The translations under genes were made by a program, and so were the position numbers. Below the pieces are notes generated by a model, which was not told the DNA's origin, did no database searches, and saw only the letters and a list, made by a program, of their open reading frames with translations. Positions 35,264 to 43,708 of a stretch of DNA of 64,000 bases are shown here, piece by piece; the first letter of the stretch is position 1, and each line of letters starts with the position of its first letter. Where the stretch lies: positions 1-64,000 of the forward strand of contig NZ_QPCG01000008.1 of NCBI RefSeq assembly GCF_003351025.1. The letters run 5' to 3'. The DNA is from Mucilaginibacter endophyticus (GTDB taxonomy: Bacteria; Bacteroidota; Bacteroidia; Sphingobacteriales; Sphingobacteriaceae).

Positions 35264-36805
35264 TTACAAATCAAACTTTATTCCCTGGGCTAAAGGCAAC
35301 GTTTTTGAATAGTTTATAGTATTGGTTTGTCGCCTCATATAAACTTTCCATGCGTCTGAGCCTGACTCTCTGCCGCCGCCGGTTTCCTTTTCGCCGCCGA
35401 AAGCACCGCCAATTTCGGCGCCCGATGTGCCAATGTTAACATTGGCAATGCCACAGTCAGAACCGGCGTACGATAGAAATTGTTCTGCCTCACGCAAATT
35501 ATTGGTCATAATGGCCGACGACAGCCCTTGCGGAACGCCATTCTGCAATTCAATGGCTTCGTCAATGGTGTTGTATTTTACCAGGTAAAGGATAGGTGCA
35601 AAGGTTTCATGCTGCACTATCTCAAAATGATTTTCAACTTCGGCTATACAAGGTTTTACGTAACAGCCCGATTCATAACCAGCACCTTCCAGCTTGCCGC
35701 CTTCAACTACAAAATTGCCACCTTCGGCTTTGCATTTTTCAATCGAGTTAAGGTATAGGGCAACGGCATCGGTATCAATAAGCGGGCCCATATGGTTATG
35801 CTCATTTAATGGGTTGCCAATCCGGATCTGTTTATAAGCGTTAACCAGTTTTTGTTTAAATGCTTCGTAAACACTTTCGTGAATAATGAGTCTGCGGGTA
35901 CTGGTACAACGCTGACCAGCAGTACCAACCGCCCCAAACACCGCCCCGATAAGTGACATATCCAGATCGGCATTTTCGCTGATGATGATGGCATTATTAC
36001 CGCCAAGTTCCAGCAGACTTTTGCCCAGTCTTGCGCCAACCGCCGCGCTTACGGCTTTACCCATGCGGGTTGAGCCCGTGGCCGAAATTAACGGAACGCG
36101 TGTATCGGCGGCCATAAGTTCGCCAATGTTACGGTCGCCTATAACCAGGCATGAAACGCCCTCTTCAATGTTATTCTTTTTAAAAACTTCCTGTGCAATA
36201 TGCTGGCAGGCAATAGCCGTTAAAGGTGTTTTTTCGGATGGTTTCCAGATGCACACATCGCCGCAAACCCAGGCCAGCAATGAGTTCCAGCTCCAAACTG
36301 CCACCGGGAAGTTAAAAGCCGAAATAATGCCAACAATGCCCAATGGATGGTATTGCTCATACATGCGGTGATCCGGACGTTCGCTGTGCATGGTTAAACC
36401 ATATAGCTGGCGGCTCAGGCCAACGGCAAAATCGGCAATGTCTATCATTTCCTGTACTTCGCCAAGGCCCTCCTGCAGGCTTTTGCCCATCTCGTACGAT
36501 ACCAAGGTACCCAGGTCCTGCTTGGCGGTGCGCAATGCCTCGCCAATCTGGCGTACAATCTCACCGCGTTTAGGGCCCGGGGTTTTACGCCAGGTTTTGA
36601 ACGCCTTGGCGGCTTGATCAACTGCCTGGTTGTAATCGGCTTCGGTTGCCATACGTACCGAAGCTATCTTTTTACCGTCAACAGGCGATGTTATATCTTT
36701 TACAGCAGCACCGGCGCCGCTGCCCCAGTTACCACCTGTACTAAAGGCTTCATTAATATCGTTTATATGTAAACGTTTTAGGATATCTGAAATATTAGGC
36801 TCCAT
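35264..36805 (-). CDS. Aldehyde dehydrogenase, ALDH7-like
   Basis: NAD(P)-dependent oxidoreductase of 513 residues related to alpha-aminoadipic semialdehyde dehydrogenase. The catalytic cysteine is in GTAGQRCTSTRRL (near 300), the glutamate in LELGGNNAI, and the cofactor block is SATGSTRMGKAV. The C-terminal GGEKETGGGRESGSD is characteristic of ALDH7 proteins. Function is likely lysine or other semialdehyde oxidation. ATG 36805 is chosen over an in-frame TTG lying in the promoter box. Monocistronic. Confidence 0.92.
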   Translation of the reverse strand: MEPNISDILKRLHINDINEAFSTGGNWGSGAGAAVKDITSPVDGKKIASVRMATEADYNQAVDQAAKAFKTWRKTPGPKRGEIVRQIGEALRTAKQDLGTLVSYEMGKSLQEGLGEVQEMIDIADFAVGLSRQLYGLTMHSERPDHRMYEQYHPLGIVGIISAFNFPVAVWSWNSLLAWVCGDVCIWKPSEKTPLTAIACQHIAQEVFKKNNIEEGVSCLVIGDRNIGELMAADTRVPLISATGSTRMGKAVSAAVGARLGKSLLELGGNNAIIISENADLDMSLIGAVFGAVGTAGQRCTSTRRLIIHESVYEAFKQKLVNAYKQIRIGNPLNEHNHMGPLIDTDAVALYLNSIEKCKAEGGNFVVEGGKLEGAGYESGCYVKPCIAEVENHFEIVQHETFAPILYLVKYNTIDEAIELQNGVPQGLSSAIMTNNLREAEQFLSYAGSDCGIANVNIGTSGAEIGGAFGGEKETGGGRESGSDAWKVYMRRQTNTINYSKTLPLAQGIKFDL

Positions 36806-36820
36806 AATTGTTACTTTTGT

Positions 36821-36828
36821 CAAAGGTA
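36821..36828 (-). promoter_or_regulatory. -7 box of the aldehyde dehydrogenase gene
   Basis: TACCTTTG on the minus strand is an exact TAnnTTTG match, 15 nt before the ATG. No clear -33 box. Confidence 0.45.
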
Positions 36829-37044
36829 GAAATCTTTAGGGCAAATTTTTCAGAATCACTCATCCGTTGCCTGTTGTATCCATTGCTATTAATTATCAAT
36901 GCTTTGTATTTAACAGTTGTTAACAATGTTTGAATGTTGAAAACTAAATTGCAATTTGGAAGTTAGTTGTTGTAATTTGACACTTAATAAGTCTTTACAA
37001 GGCAATTTGTCAACCTAAAGCGGATGTTCTGCAAACAAAATTGA

Positions 37045-38448
37045 ATGGAAGAAGAATTTGAATTTGGTTTTACCGAAGACCCAAAATTCTCGGTAGAACG
37101 GTACGAGGAAATGATCAGAAATCAGGACTTGTACTTTTTTGATGCCCAGGCGTTTGAGAACATTATCGACTACTACATCGAAAAGAATGATCCGGCCAGG
37201 GCATTACAGGTAGCAGAGTACGCGCGAAATCAGCACCCTTTTGCGGCAATTTTCCTGATTAAACAGGCTCAACTGCTTGTGGTAAGCAACAAAGTTCCGG
37301 AGGCTTTTGCCGCGCTGGATAAAGCTGCCATGCTTGAAGCGTCTGACGCGGATATCTATATTATCCGTGGTAACCTGTACGAAAGCCTGGAGCGGTATGC
37401 CGAGGCGCTGGAAAACTACGAAAAGGCCCTTGACCTTGCCGAAGAAACCGACGAGATACTGCTGCACATTGCCTACGTTTACCAAAACATGGGCGATTAC
37501 GATACCGCCATCACTTACCTTAAGCTTTGTCTTAAGCAAAATATGGAAAACCAGGATGCCCTTTACGAACTGGCTTTTTGCTACGACGTAATGGACAACC
37601 AGCAGGAAAGTGTGCAGTTTTATCAGCAATATATCGATAACGAACCATACAGCTACGCGGCCTGGTATAATTTAGGCAACGCCTACACTAAGTTGAGCCT
37701 GTTTGAAAAAGCTATCGACGCTTATGACTATGCTATATTAATTAAAGACAGCTTTGCATCGGCTTATTTCAACAAGGGCAACGCGCTGGTTAACCTCGAA
37801 AAATATGCCGAAGCTATAGAAGTATACCGTCACACCTTTGAGTATGAGCAGCCCAATGCCGATACTTATTGCGCTATTGGCGAATGCTACGAGAAACTCG
37901 AGCAAATGGATGATGCCCGCGCATTCTACAAAAAATCGGTTAAGATGGATCCGAAACTGGCCGATGCCTGGTTTGGGATTGGTGTTACCCTTGATTTTGA
38001 AGAGCGTTATTTTGAGGCCCTGCACTTTTACAAAAAAGCGCTCGACCTGGATATTGCCAATGCCGATTACTGGTTTGCCATAGCTGATGCCGAATACAAG
38101 CTTGGTCATTTAGATGAAGCGGAAAAGGCTTATGAAAAAGTGGTAGAATTAAACCCGCTGGACATTGACGCCTGGCTGGACTATTCATCGATACTTTATG
38201 AGCAACAAAAGCTAAATGAAGCTATTGAGATCATAGCGCAGGCCATTAAAAATAACCCCGAAGCCGCCGAGCTTTACTACCGTATGGTGGCCTACCTGTT
38301 TGCTAAAGGCGAGTACAACGAAGCCCTTAACAACCTTGAGTATGCCTTAGCTGCCGACCCGGAAAAACATTATATCCTGTTTGATTACCTGCCACAATTG
38401 CAAAAGAATAAAGTAATTGTGGATATCATTAACAGGTATACGAAGTAG
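37045..38448 (+). CDS. Tetratricopeptide repeat protein
   Basis: A cytosolic 467-residue protein made almost wholly of TPR units, for example RYAEALENYEKALDL, DYDTAITYLKLCLK and EKAYEKVVELNPLD, about ten repeats. It lacks a signal peptide or enzyme domain, so a scaffold role is likely; partner unknown. It is followed by a phosphosulfolactate synthase-like gene, a pairing seen in other Bacteroidota. A terminator and repeat lie between, so the two are separate transcripts here. Confidence 0.9.
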   Translation: MEEEFEFGFTEDPKFSVERYEEMIRNQDLYFFDAQAFENIIDYYIEKNDPARALQVAEYARNQHPFAAIFLIKQAQLLVVSNKVPEAFAALDKAAMLEASDADIYIIRGNLYESLERYAEALENYEKALDLAEETDEILLHIAYVYQNMGDYDTAITYLKLCLKQNMENQDALYELAFCYDVMDNQQESVQFYQQYIDNEPYSYAAWYNLGNAYTKLSLFEKAIDAYDYAILIKDSFASAYFNKGNALVNLEKYAEAIEVYRHTFEYEQPNADTYCAIGECYEKLEQMDDARAFYKKSVKMDPKLADAWFGIGVTLDFEERYFEALHFYKKALDLDIANADYWFAIADAEYKLGHLDEAEKAYEKVVELNPLDIDAWLDYSSILYEQQKLNEAIEIIAQAIKNNPEAAELYYRMVAYLFAKGEYNEALNNLEYALAADPEKHYILFDYLPQLQKNKVIVDIINRYTK

Positions 38449-38450
38449 GA

Positions 38451-38626
38451 AGTGAATGGTTGATTGAGTTAATTAGGTGAATGGTTCTGCCTTTTAAATA
38501 AACTAAAACACGAAAGACGCACATTGTGCGTCTTTCGTGTTTTAGGAATATCAACTACCGCTATACCGCCAGAAAAGTCAAATTACATTTAACTAATCAC
38601 TTAATCAACTCAATCAACCACTCACC
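38451..38626. repeat. Inverted arms of GGTTGATTGAGTT repeat with nested terminator (E3)
   Basis: Left arm 38451-38484 (GTGAATGGTTGATTGAGTT...) starts 2 nt after the TPR gene stop. Right arm 38593-38626 is complementary at about 28 of 34 positions. The loop holds the long terminator palindrome at 38503-38545. Confidence 0.85.
38503..38545 (+). terminator. 43-bp perfect palindrome terminator of the TPR gene
   Basis: Two exact 21-nt arms (containing AAAACACGAAAGACGCAC) around a single base. In RNA it gives a very stable hairpin ending in GTGTTTTAG. Its position between repeat arms matches that in E1. Confidence 0.8.
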
Positions 38627-38670
38627 ATAACCAACAACATGAATTTACCATGAGCTTTAAGATCATTTAA

Positions 38671-38700
38671 CATTTGAAATTTGCACATCTGCATATTTGT
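38671..38700. repeat. Single arm of TTTGCACATCTGCATATTTG repeat (F3)
   Basis: CATTTGAAATTTGCACATCTG matches the complement strand of F1/F2 units. It supplies the TTTG -33 box of the next gene. Confidence 0.6.
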
Positions 38701-38711
38701 TGCGACCTTTG
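38680..38711 (+). promoter_or_regulatory. Promoter of the phosphosulfolactate synthase-like gene
   Basis: TTTG, 20 nt, then GACCTTTG (7 of 8 to TAnnTTTG). Start codon lies 43 nt downstream. Confidence 0.6.
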
Positions 38712-38754
38712 CCTCGTTAGAACTTTTAGTTATAGGCTATAACAAATACTCACA

Positions 38755-39516
38755 ATGAACTACACTATCAATCATCTTCCCGAACGTACAGCTAAACCAC
38801 GTGATAAAGGCATTACCATGGTTATGGACAAGGGGCTTAGTTTACGCCAGGTTGAAGATTTTATTGAAGTTGGTGGCGCCTACACTGATATTGTAAAACT
38901 GGGATGGGCTACATCATATGTTACCCCTAACCTTGAACAAAAGCTGAAACTTTACCGCGAGGCCGGTATCCCGGTTTATTTTGGCGGAACTTTGTTTGAA
39001 GCTTTTATTGTGCGTAACCAGTTTGATGATTACCGCCGTTTATTAGATAAATACCAGTTGGAACATTGCGAAGTATCTGACGGATCGATCACCATTGAGC
39101 ATGATGTAAAATGTAAATACATCAGCGAGCTGGCCAAACAGGTTACTGTAATATCTGAAGTAGGCTCAAAAGATGTTCAAAAGATCTTTGCGCCATATAA
39201 ATGGATTAAACTGATGAGCGCCGAAATTGAGGCCGGTTCATGGAAGGTTATTGCCGAAGCCCGCGAAAGCGGTAATGTGGGGATCTACCGTGATTCGGGC
39301 GAAGTACGCCAGGGTTTGGTTGATGAGATCCTGACCCAGATTCCCGAAGAAACCATTATTTGGGAAGCCCCTCAAAAAGCACAGCAGGTTTGGTTCATTA
39401 AACTGATTGGCGCTAACGTGAGCCTGGGTAATATCGCCCCTACGGATATCATTCCGTTAGAAACCTTAAGGCTGGGTATCCGCAGCGATACTTTCGACCA
39501 TTTTTTAGAGATGTAA
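38755..39516 (+). CDS. Phosphosulfolactate synthase-like protein (ComA family)
   Basis: A 253-residue TIM-barrel protein of the ComA family, which adds sulfite to phosphoenolpyruvate in coenzyme M synthesis. Conserved blocks include RTAKPRDKGITMVMDKGL, VKLGWATSY, VYFGGTLFE, EVSDGSI and the C-terminal GANVSLGNI with LRLGIRSDTF. Methanogenesis is not expected in this organism, so the substrate is uncertain; a link to sulfonate metabolism is only an inference. The gene has its own promoter and terminator. Confidence 0.88.
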   Translation: MNYTINHLPERTAKPRDKGITMVMDKGLSLRQVEDFIEVGGAYTDIVKLGWATSYVTPNLEQKLKLYREAGIPVYFGGTLFEAFIVRNQFDDYRRLLDKYQLEHCEVSDGSITIEHDVKCKYISELAKQVTVISEVGSKDVQKIFAPYKWIKLMSAEIEAGSWKVIAEARESGNVGIYRDSGEVRQGLVDEILTQIPEETIIWEAPQKAQQVWFIKLIGANVSLGNIAPTDIIPLETLRLGIRSDTFDHFLEM

Positions 39517-39549
39517 TTGTTGACTGATCTTAATATAACAATTAACCAC

Positions 39550-39577
39550 AGCCTCCGGAGTAATCCGGAGGCTTTTT
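39550..39577 (+). terminator. Terminator of the phosphosulfolactate synthase-like gene
   Basis: Stem AGCCTCCGGA/TCCGGAGGCT followed by TTTTTG, 34 nt after the stop. Confidence 0.92.
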
Positions 39578-39646
39578 GTTTTTAGCTGAGCGTTATCGCC
39601 ACCACGTCATTGCTCAGTACCTACCCGTGACATAATTAAAAAATGG

Positions 39647-39716
39647 GTAATGCTGAGCCTGTCGAAGCATAGCGGGGTAGGCCTTTGCGCACGTCCTTCG
39701 ACAGGCTCAGGATGAC
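39647..39716. repeat. 70-bp palindromic repeat, CTGAGCCTGTCGAAG type (D1)
   Basis: Ends TGAGCCTGTCGAAG and CTTCGACAGGCTCA are exact complements. The reverse complement of 48425-48494 matches it at about 65 of 70 positions. Confidence 0.85.
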
Positions 39717-39745
39717 AACCCCTCAACTTTCACTGGCGCAAGCAT

Positions 39746-39810
39746 GTAGGGCAGGGAATAAGGGTAAGGGCTGCTTGTGCCCCTTTCGCCTTAGCCCAAG
39801 CCTGTCCTAC
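39746..39810. repeat. Palindromic element GTAGGGCAGG ... CCTGTCCTAC (L)
   Basis: Outer arms GTAGGGCAGG/CCTGTCCTAC and inner arms GGGTAAGGGC/GCCTTAGCCC pair. Single copy here. Confidence 0.55.
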
Positions 39811-40094
39811 TTTCTTATGCTTTTTAACCCCCCAAATCACTGTCACCGAACATGGTTAAAAACGCTCCGTTTTCTCCAACAAAAACACCCTCAATTCTTA
39901 GTTATTAACACCGTAAATAACTGAAAAACAGCCCCAGCAAATTAACCAAAGTTCATACACCTTATTTATCTCCACGCTGTGGAAAACTCCGGCTATTATG
40001 TTATTCAGCATACTAATAGATTTGAGTTAAAACCCCTGAACCTTTTTTAGTGTTGCACCTACTCAGTTAATTTTATCATAATTCAGGAAAAGCT
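39811..40094 (+). other. AT-rich leader region of nrdJ, no gene
   Basis: No ORF is supported. The only signal I see is TAGATTTG at 40017-40024, an exact -7 box match without a clear -33 box. I see no cobalamin riboswitch core and no obvious NrdR box pair. Confidence 0.4.
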
Positions 40095-43000
40095 ATGGCT
40101 AAAAACATTACCAGGAACACGCCCCCGGCAAGCGGAGTAAAGGGACTCAAAGCAGAACGCTATTTCAGCAAAGAAGGCATTAACGTTTATGATCTGTTTA
40201 AGTATGAAAAACGATCGTCGGTTATCCGCAATCCTTCCGGCGACGCGGTGTTTGAAATGAACGATGTTGAGGTGCCGGCAAGCTGGTCGCAGGTGGCTAC
40301 TGATATACTGGCTCAAAAATATTTCCGTAAGGCTGGGGTGCCACAACCTGACGGTACAACGGGATCCGAAAAAAGCATTAAACAGGTTGCTCACCGCATG
40401 GCCAACTGCTGGAAAGACTGGGGCATGCGTTACGGCTATTTTGCCACACCTAAAGACGCTGAAATATTTTATGATGAAATAGTTTATACCATTGTTGGGC
40501 AATTGGCTGCGCCAAACTCACCGCAATGGTTCAATACCGGCTTACATACCTCATACGGCATCACAGGCAAGCCCCAGGGGCATTATTTTGTTGATCCGGT
40601 TACAGAGCAACTTAGCAAATCAACCTCGGCTTATGAGCGCCCGCAGCCGCATGCCTGCTTCATTCTTTCTGTTGATGACGACCTCGTGAACGAAGGCGGC
40701 ATTATGGACCTTTGGGTTCGTGAAGCGCGTATTTTTAAATACGGTTCGGGCGTAGGTACCAACTTTTCCAAAATACGTGGCGATAACGAAAAACTATCCG
40801 GTGGAGGTTATTCATCCGGACTGATGTCATTCCTGAAAATTGGCGACAGGGCAGCAGGCGCCATCAAATCAGGTGGTACAACCCGCCGCGCGGCGAAAAT
40901 GGTTTGCCTCGATCTTGATCACCCCGAAATTGAAAGCTTCGTGAACTGGAAAGTGGAAGAAGAAAAGAAAGTAGCCGCGCTGATAGCGGCTGGCTATTCT
41001 TCCGACTATGAGGGCGAAGCCTACCGCACGGTATCCGGTCAAAATTCCAATAACTCGGTACGGATCCCTAACAGTTTTTTTAATGCGCTTAAAACCGGTT
41101 CAAGCTGGAACTTAACCAGCAGGATGAGTGGCAAAACCGTTAAATCTATATCCGCTCAAAAGTTATGGGACGATATTTCATTTGCGGCCTGGGCCTGTGC
41201 CGATCCGGGAGTGCAGTTTGACAGCACCATCAACGAGTGGCATACTTGTCCCGAAGGTGGCCGGATCAACGCTTCCAATCCGTGTTCGGAATACATGTTT
41301 TTGGATAATACGGCCTGTAACCTGGCATCCATAAACCTTGCCCATTTCTTTGATGCGCAAACCCGTGTGTTTGATGTAAAAGGTTTTGAACATGCCTGTC
41401 GCATGTGGACAATCGTACTGGAAATTTCTGTATTGATGGCGCAGTTTCCATCTAAAGAGGTAGCGCAACTATCCTATGATTACCGTACGCTTGGTTTGGG
41501 TTATGCCAATCTTGGTTCGGCACTGATGGTTAGCGGCATTGCTTATGATAGTGACGAAGCCCGAGCTATTGGTGGGGCAATTACCGCCATCATGACCGGT
41601 ACAGCCTATGCTACCTCGGCCGAGATGGCCCGTGAGTTGGGTACTTTCAGTCGATATAACGATAACAAGGCCCATATGATGCGTGTGATGCGGAACCATC
41701 GTTACGCTGCTTATAACTCAACCGAGAACTACGAAAATCTGGAAATCGCTCCTCCGGGTATCAACCAAAAGATCTGCCCTGATTACCTGCTTTCGGCTGC
41801 TTGCAATGCCTGGGATAAAGCAGTTGAAATGGGCGAAAAACATGGTTACCGCAACGCACAGACTACCGTTATAGCCCCAACCGGAACTATCGGTTTAGTG
41901 ATGGATTGCGATACCACAGGTATTGAGCCTGATTTTGCATTAGTTAAATTTAAGAAGCTATCCGGCGGAGGTTATTTCAAGATTATTAACCAGGCCGTAC
42001 CCGAAGCCCTGCGTAATTTAGGTTACCAGGAGCATGAGGTTACAACTATCGTAAATTACGCTAAGGGTGCTGCAACTTTAAAAGGCGCGCCGCACGTCAA
42101 CATAGATGCCCTTAAAGCCAAAGGTTTTACCGACAATGAACTGGAAAAACTGGATAAGGCAATGGTATCGGCATTTGAAATTGGTTTCGCATTCAACATC
42201 TGGACACTGGGTGAGGAATGCCTGAAGCGCCTTGGCATCGCTGCCGAGCAATACAACGCCGCTGATTTTAATTTATTAAAAGCCATCGGCTTCAATAAAA
42301 AACAGATTGCCGAGGCCAATGAGTATATCTGCGGTACCATGACCATTGAGGGCGCTCCATACCTGAAGCTGCAGCATTACCCGATTTTTGATTGCGCCAA
42401 TAAATGCGGCACCAAGGGTGAGCGTTATATTCACGCTCATGGTCATATTAAAATGATGGCAGCAGCTCAGCCTTTCCTTTCAGGAGCTATCTCCAAAACC
42501 ATCAACCTGCCAAACGAGGCCAAGGTTGAAGAGATCAAAGATTGCTACGAGCTTTCATGGCAGTTGGGCCTAAAAGCCAACGCGCTTTACCGCGATGGCT
42601 GTAAACTGTCGCAACCGCTCTCAACAAAATCGGATGTTAAGGAGGAGGCTGATGACAAACTGGATTCCGTTGAGGAAGTATTAGGCGAGGCGGCCAACGT
42701 AAAACTTGCCGACCTAACCCCTGAACAGGTTATTGAAGCGGCCATGGCCATCATGGAAAAATCAAAGGATACGGCTTTCATGCGTCAGCTATCGCGCGTG
42801 GTTGAGAAAAAGAACCTGCCTTATAAACGTCGTGGCTTTACGCAAAAAGCAAACATAGGCGGGCAGAATGTATTTGTACGCACCGGCGAATACGAGGATG
42901 GTACCCTGGGCGAGATTTTTGTGGATATGCACAAAGAGGGTGCTACCTTCCGCTCGCTCATGAACTGCTTTGCTATTGCTGTTTCGGTTGGCTTACAGTA

Positions 43001-43430
43001 TGGCGTGCCGCTTGAAGAGTACGTGGAGAAGTTTACCTTTACCCGTTTTGAGCCTGCGGGTATGGTTATCGGTCACGCGAACATTAAAAGCGCAACCTCT
43101 ATTATCGACTACATTTTCCGGATGCTGGGCTATGAATACCAGAACCGCACCGATCTGGTACACGTGATAACTGAAGGGACAATACTTGGCAATCCGCAAA
43201 TGGACGATGACGCTTTTAATACCGATGAAAGTAATGTATATCAGCCGACTACCAATAATCAGGTATCTTTGGATAATTCTGTCAATCCTCAAAGAAAAGG
43301 CTTATCTTTCGACGTTAGTATGGGCGTACAAAGCGATGCGCCAAGCTGCAACGTTTGCGGACATACCACAGTACGTTCGGGAACCTGCTACAAGTGCTTA
43401 AACTGCGGCAACTCTATGGGCTGCTCTTAA
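40095..43430 (+). CDS. nrdJ: Adenosylcobalamin-dependent ribonucleotide reductase (class II)
   Basis: Reduces ribonucleotides to deoxyribonucleotides without oxygen, using vitamin B12. The 1111-residue protein has SPQWFNTGL, the NPCSEYMFLDNTACNLAS active-site block near residue 396 and APTGTIGLVMDCDTTG further on. A TSCPD-like C-terminal region (~900-1030) and a cysteine-rich tail follow (CNVCGHTT, CYKCLNCGNSMGCS). The last cysteines likely relay electrons to the active site. The large class II type is typical of this family of bacteria. Monocistronic, with a strong terminator. Confidence 0.95.
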   Translation: MAKNITRNTPPASGVKGLKAERYFSKEGINVYDLFKYEKRSSVIRNPSGDAVFEMNDVEVPASWSQVATDILAQKYFRKAGVPQPDGTTGSEKSIKQVAHRMANCWKDWGMRYGYFATPKDAEIFYDEIVYTIVGQLAAPNSPQWFNTGLHTSYGITGKPQGHYFVDPVTEQLSKSTSAYERPQPHACFILSVDDDLVNEGGIMDLWVREARIFKYGSGVGTNFSKIRGDNEKLSGGGYSSGLMSFLKIGDRAAGAIKSGGTTRRAAKMVCLDLDHPEIESFVNWKVEEEKKVAALIAAGYSSDYEGEAYRTVSGQNSNNSVRIPNSFFNALKTGSSWNLTSRMSGKTVKSISAQKLWDDISFAAWACADPGVQFDSTINEWHTCPEGGRINASNPCSEYMFLDNTACNLASINLAHFFDAQTRVFDVKGFEHACRMWTIVLEISVLMAQFPSKEVAQLSYDYRTLGLGYANLGSALMVSGIAYDSDEARAIGGAITAIMTGTAYATSAEMARELGTFSRYNDNKAHMMRVMRNHRYAAYNSTENYENLEIAPPGINQKICPDYLLSAACNAWDKAVEMGEKHGYRNAQTTVIAPTGTIGLVMDCDTTGIEPDFALVKFKKLSGGGYFKIINQAVPEALRNLGYQEHEVTTIVNYAKGAATLKGAPHVNIDALKAKGFTDNELEKLDKAMVSAFEIGFAFNIWTLGEECLKRLGIAAEQYNAADFNLLKAIGFNKKQIAEANEYICGTMTIEGAPYLKLQHYPIFDCANKCGTKGERYIHAHGHIKMMAAAQPFLSGAISKTINLPNEAKVEEIKDCYELSWQLGLKANALYRDGCKLSQPLSTKSDVKEEADDKLDSVEEVLGEAANVKLADLTPEQVIEAAMAIMEKSKDTAFMRQLSRVVEKKNLPYKRRGFTQKANIGGQNVFVRTGEYEDGTLGEIFVDMHKEGATFRSLMNCFAIAVSVGLQYGVPLEEYVEKFTFTRFEPAGMVIGHANIKSATSIIDYIFRMLGYEYQNRTDLVHVITEGTILGNPQMDDDAFNTDESNVYQPTTNNQVSLDNSVNPQRKGLSFDVSMGVQSDAPSCNVCGHTTVRSGTCYKCLNCGNSMGCS

Positions 43431-43477
43431 TAAACAAGGATTTTTTCAATCAGTTATAAATAGTTAATTATGTTTAG

Positions 43478-43504
43478 CCCCGCCCGCCCAGGCGGGGTTT
43501 TTTG
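43478..43504 (+). terminator. Terminator of nrdJ
   Basis: Stem CCCCGCC/GGCGGGG, loop CGCCCA, then TTTTTTG. Confidence 0.92.
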
Positions 43505-43531
43505 TTTGCTAAGACAATGGATTTGTAGCAA

Positions 43532-43609
43532 TAAGCTGTCCGTAGATGCGCTGTCAGTAGACTCTGTCTACGGACGACTATGCCTGTAGTTTGCAACTAC
43601 AGGAGCTTA
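43532..43609. repeat. Palindromic element with three nested pairs (M)
   Basis: Outer TAAGCT/AGCTTA, then GTCCGTAGA/TCTACGGAC, then the self-palindrome CCTGTAGTTTGCAACTACAGG. Non-coding, single copy in the window. Confidence 0.65.
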
Positions 43610-43708
43610 CAAGCGCCAAGCAACGATTCTTGTATTCAATTGTCATCACAAATCAAAAAACTCGTCCTTTGAAGATTCGAGGAACTAATTATTTTTAACT
43701 TAGCTTTC

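Noticed and set aside
39517..40094. Cobalamin riboswitch upstream of the B12-dependent reductase
   Set aside because: The expected B12-box core is not seen; the GGGAATAAGGG region is part of a simple palindrome and lies too far upstream.
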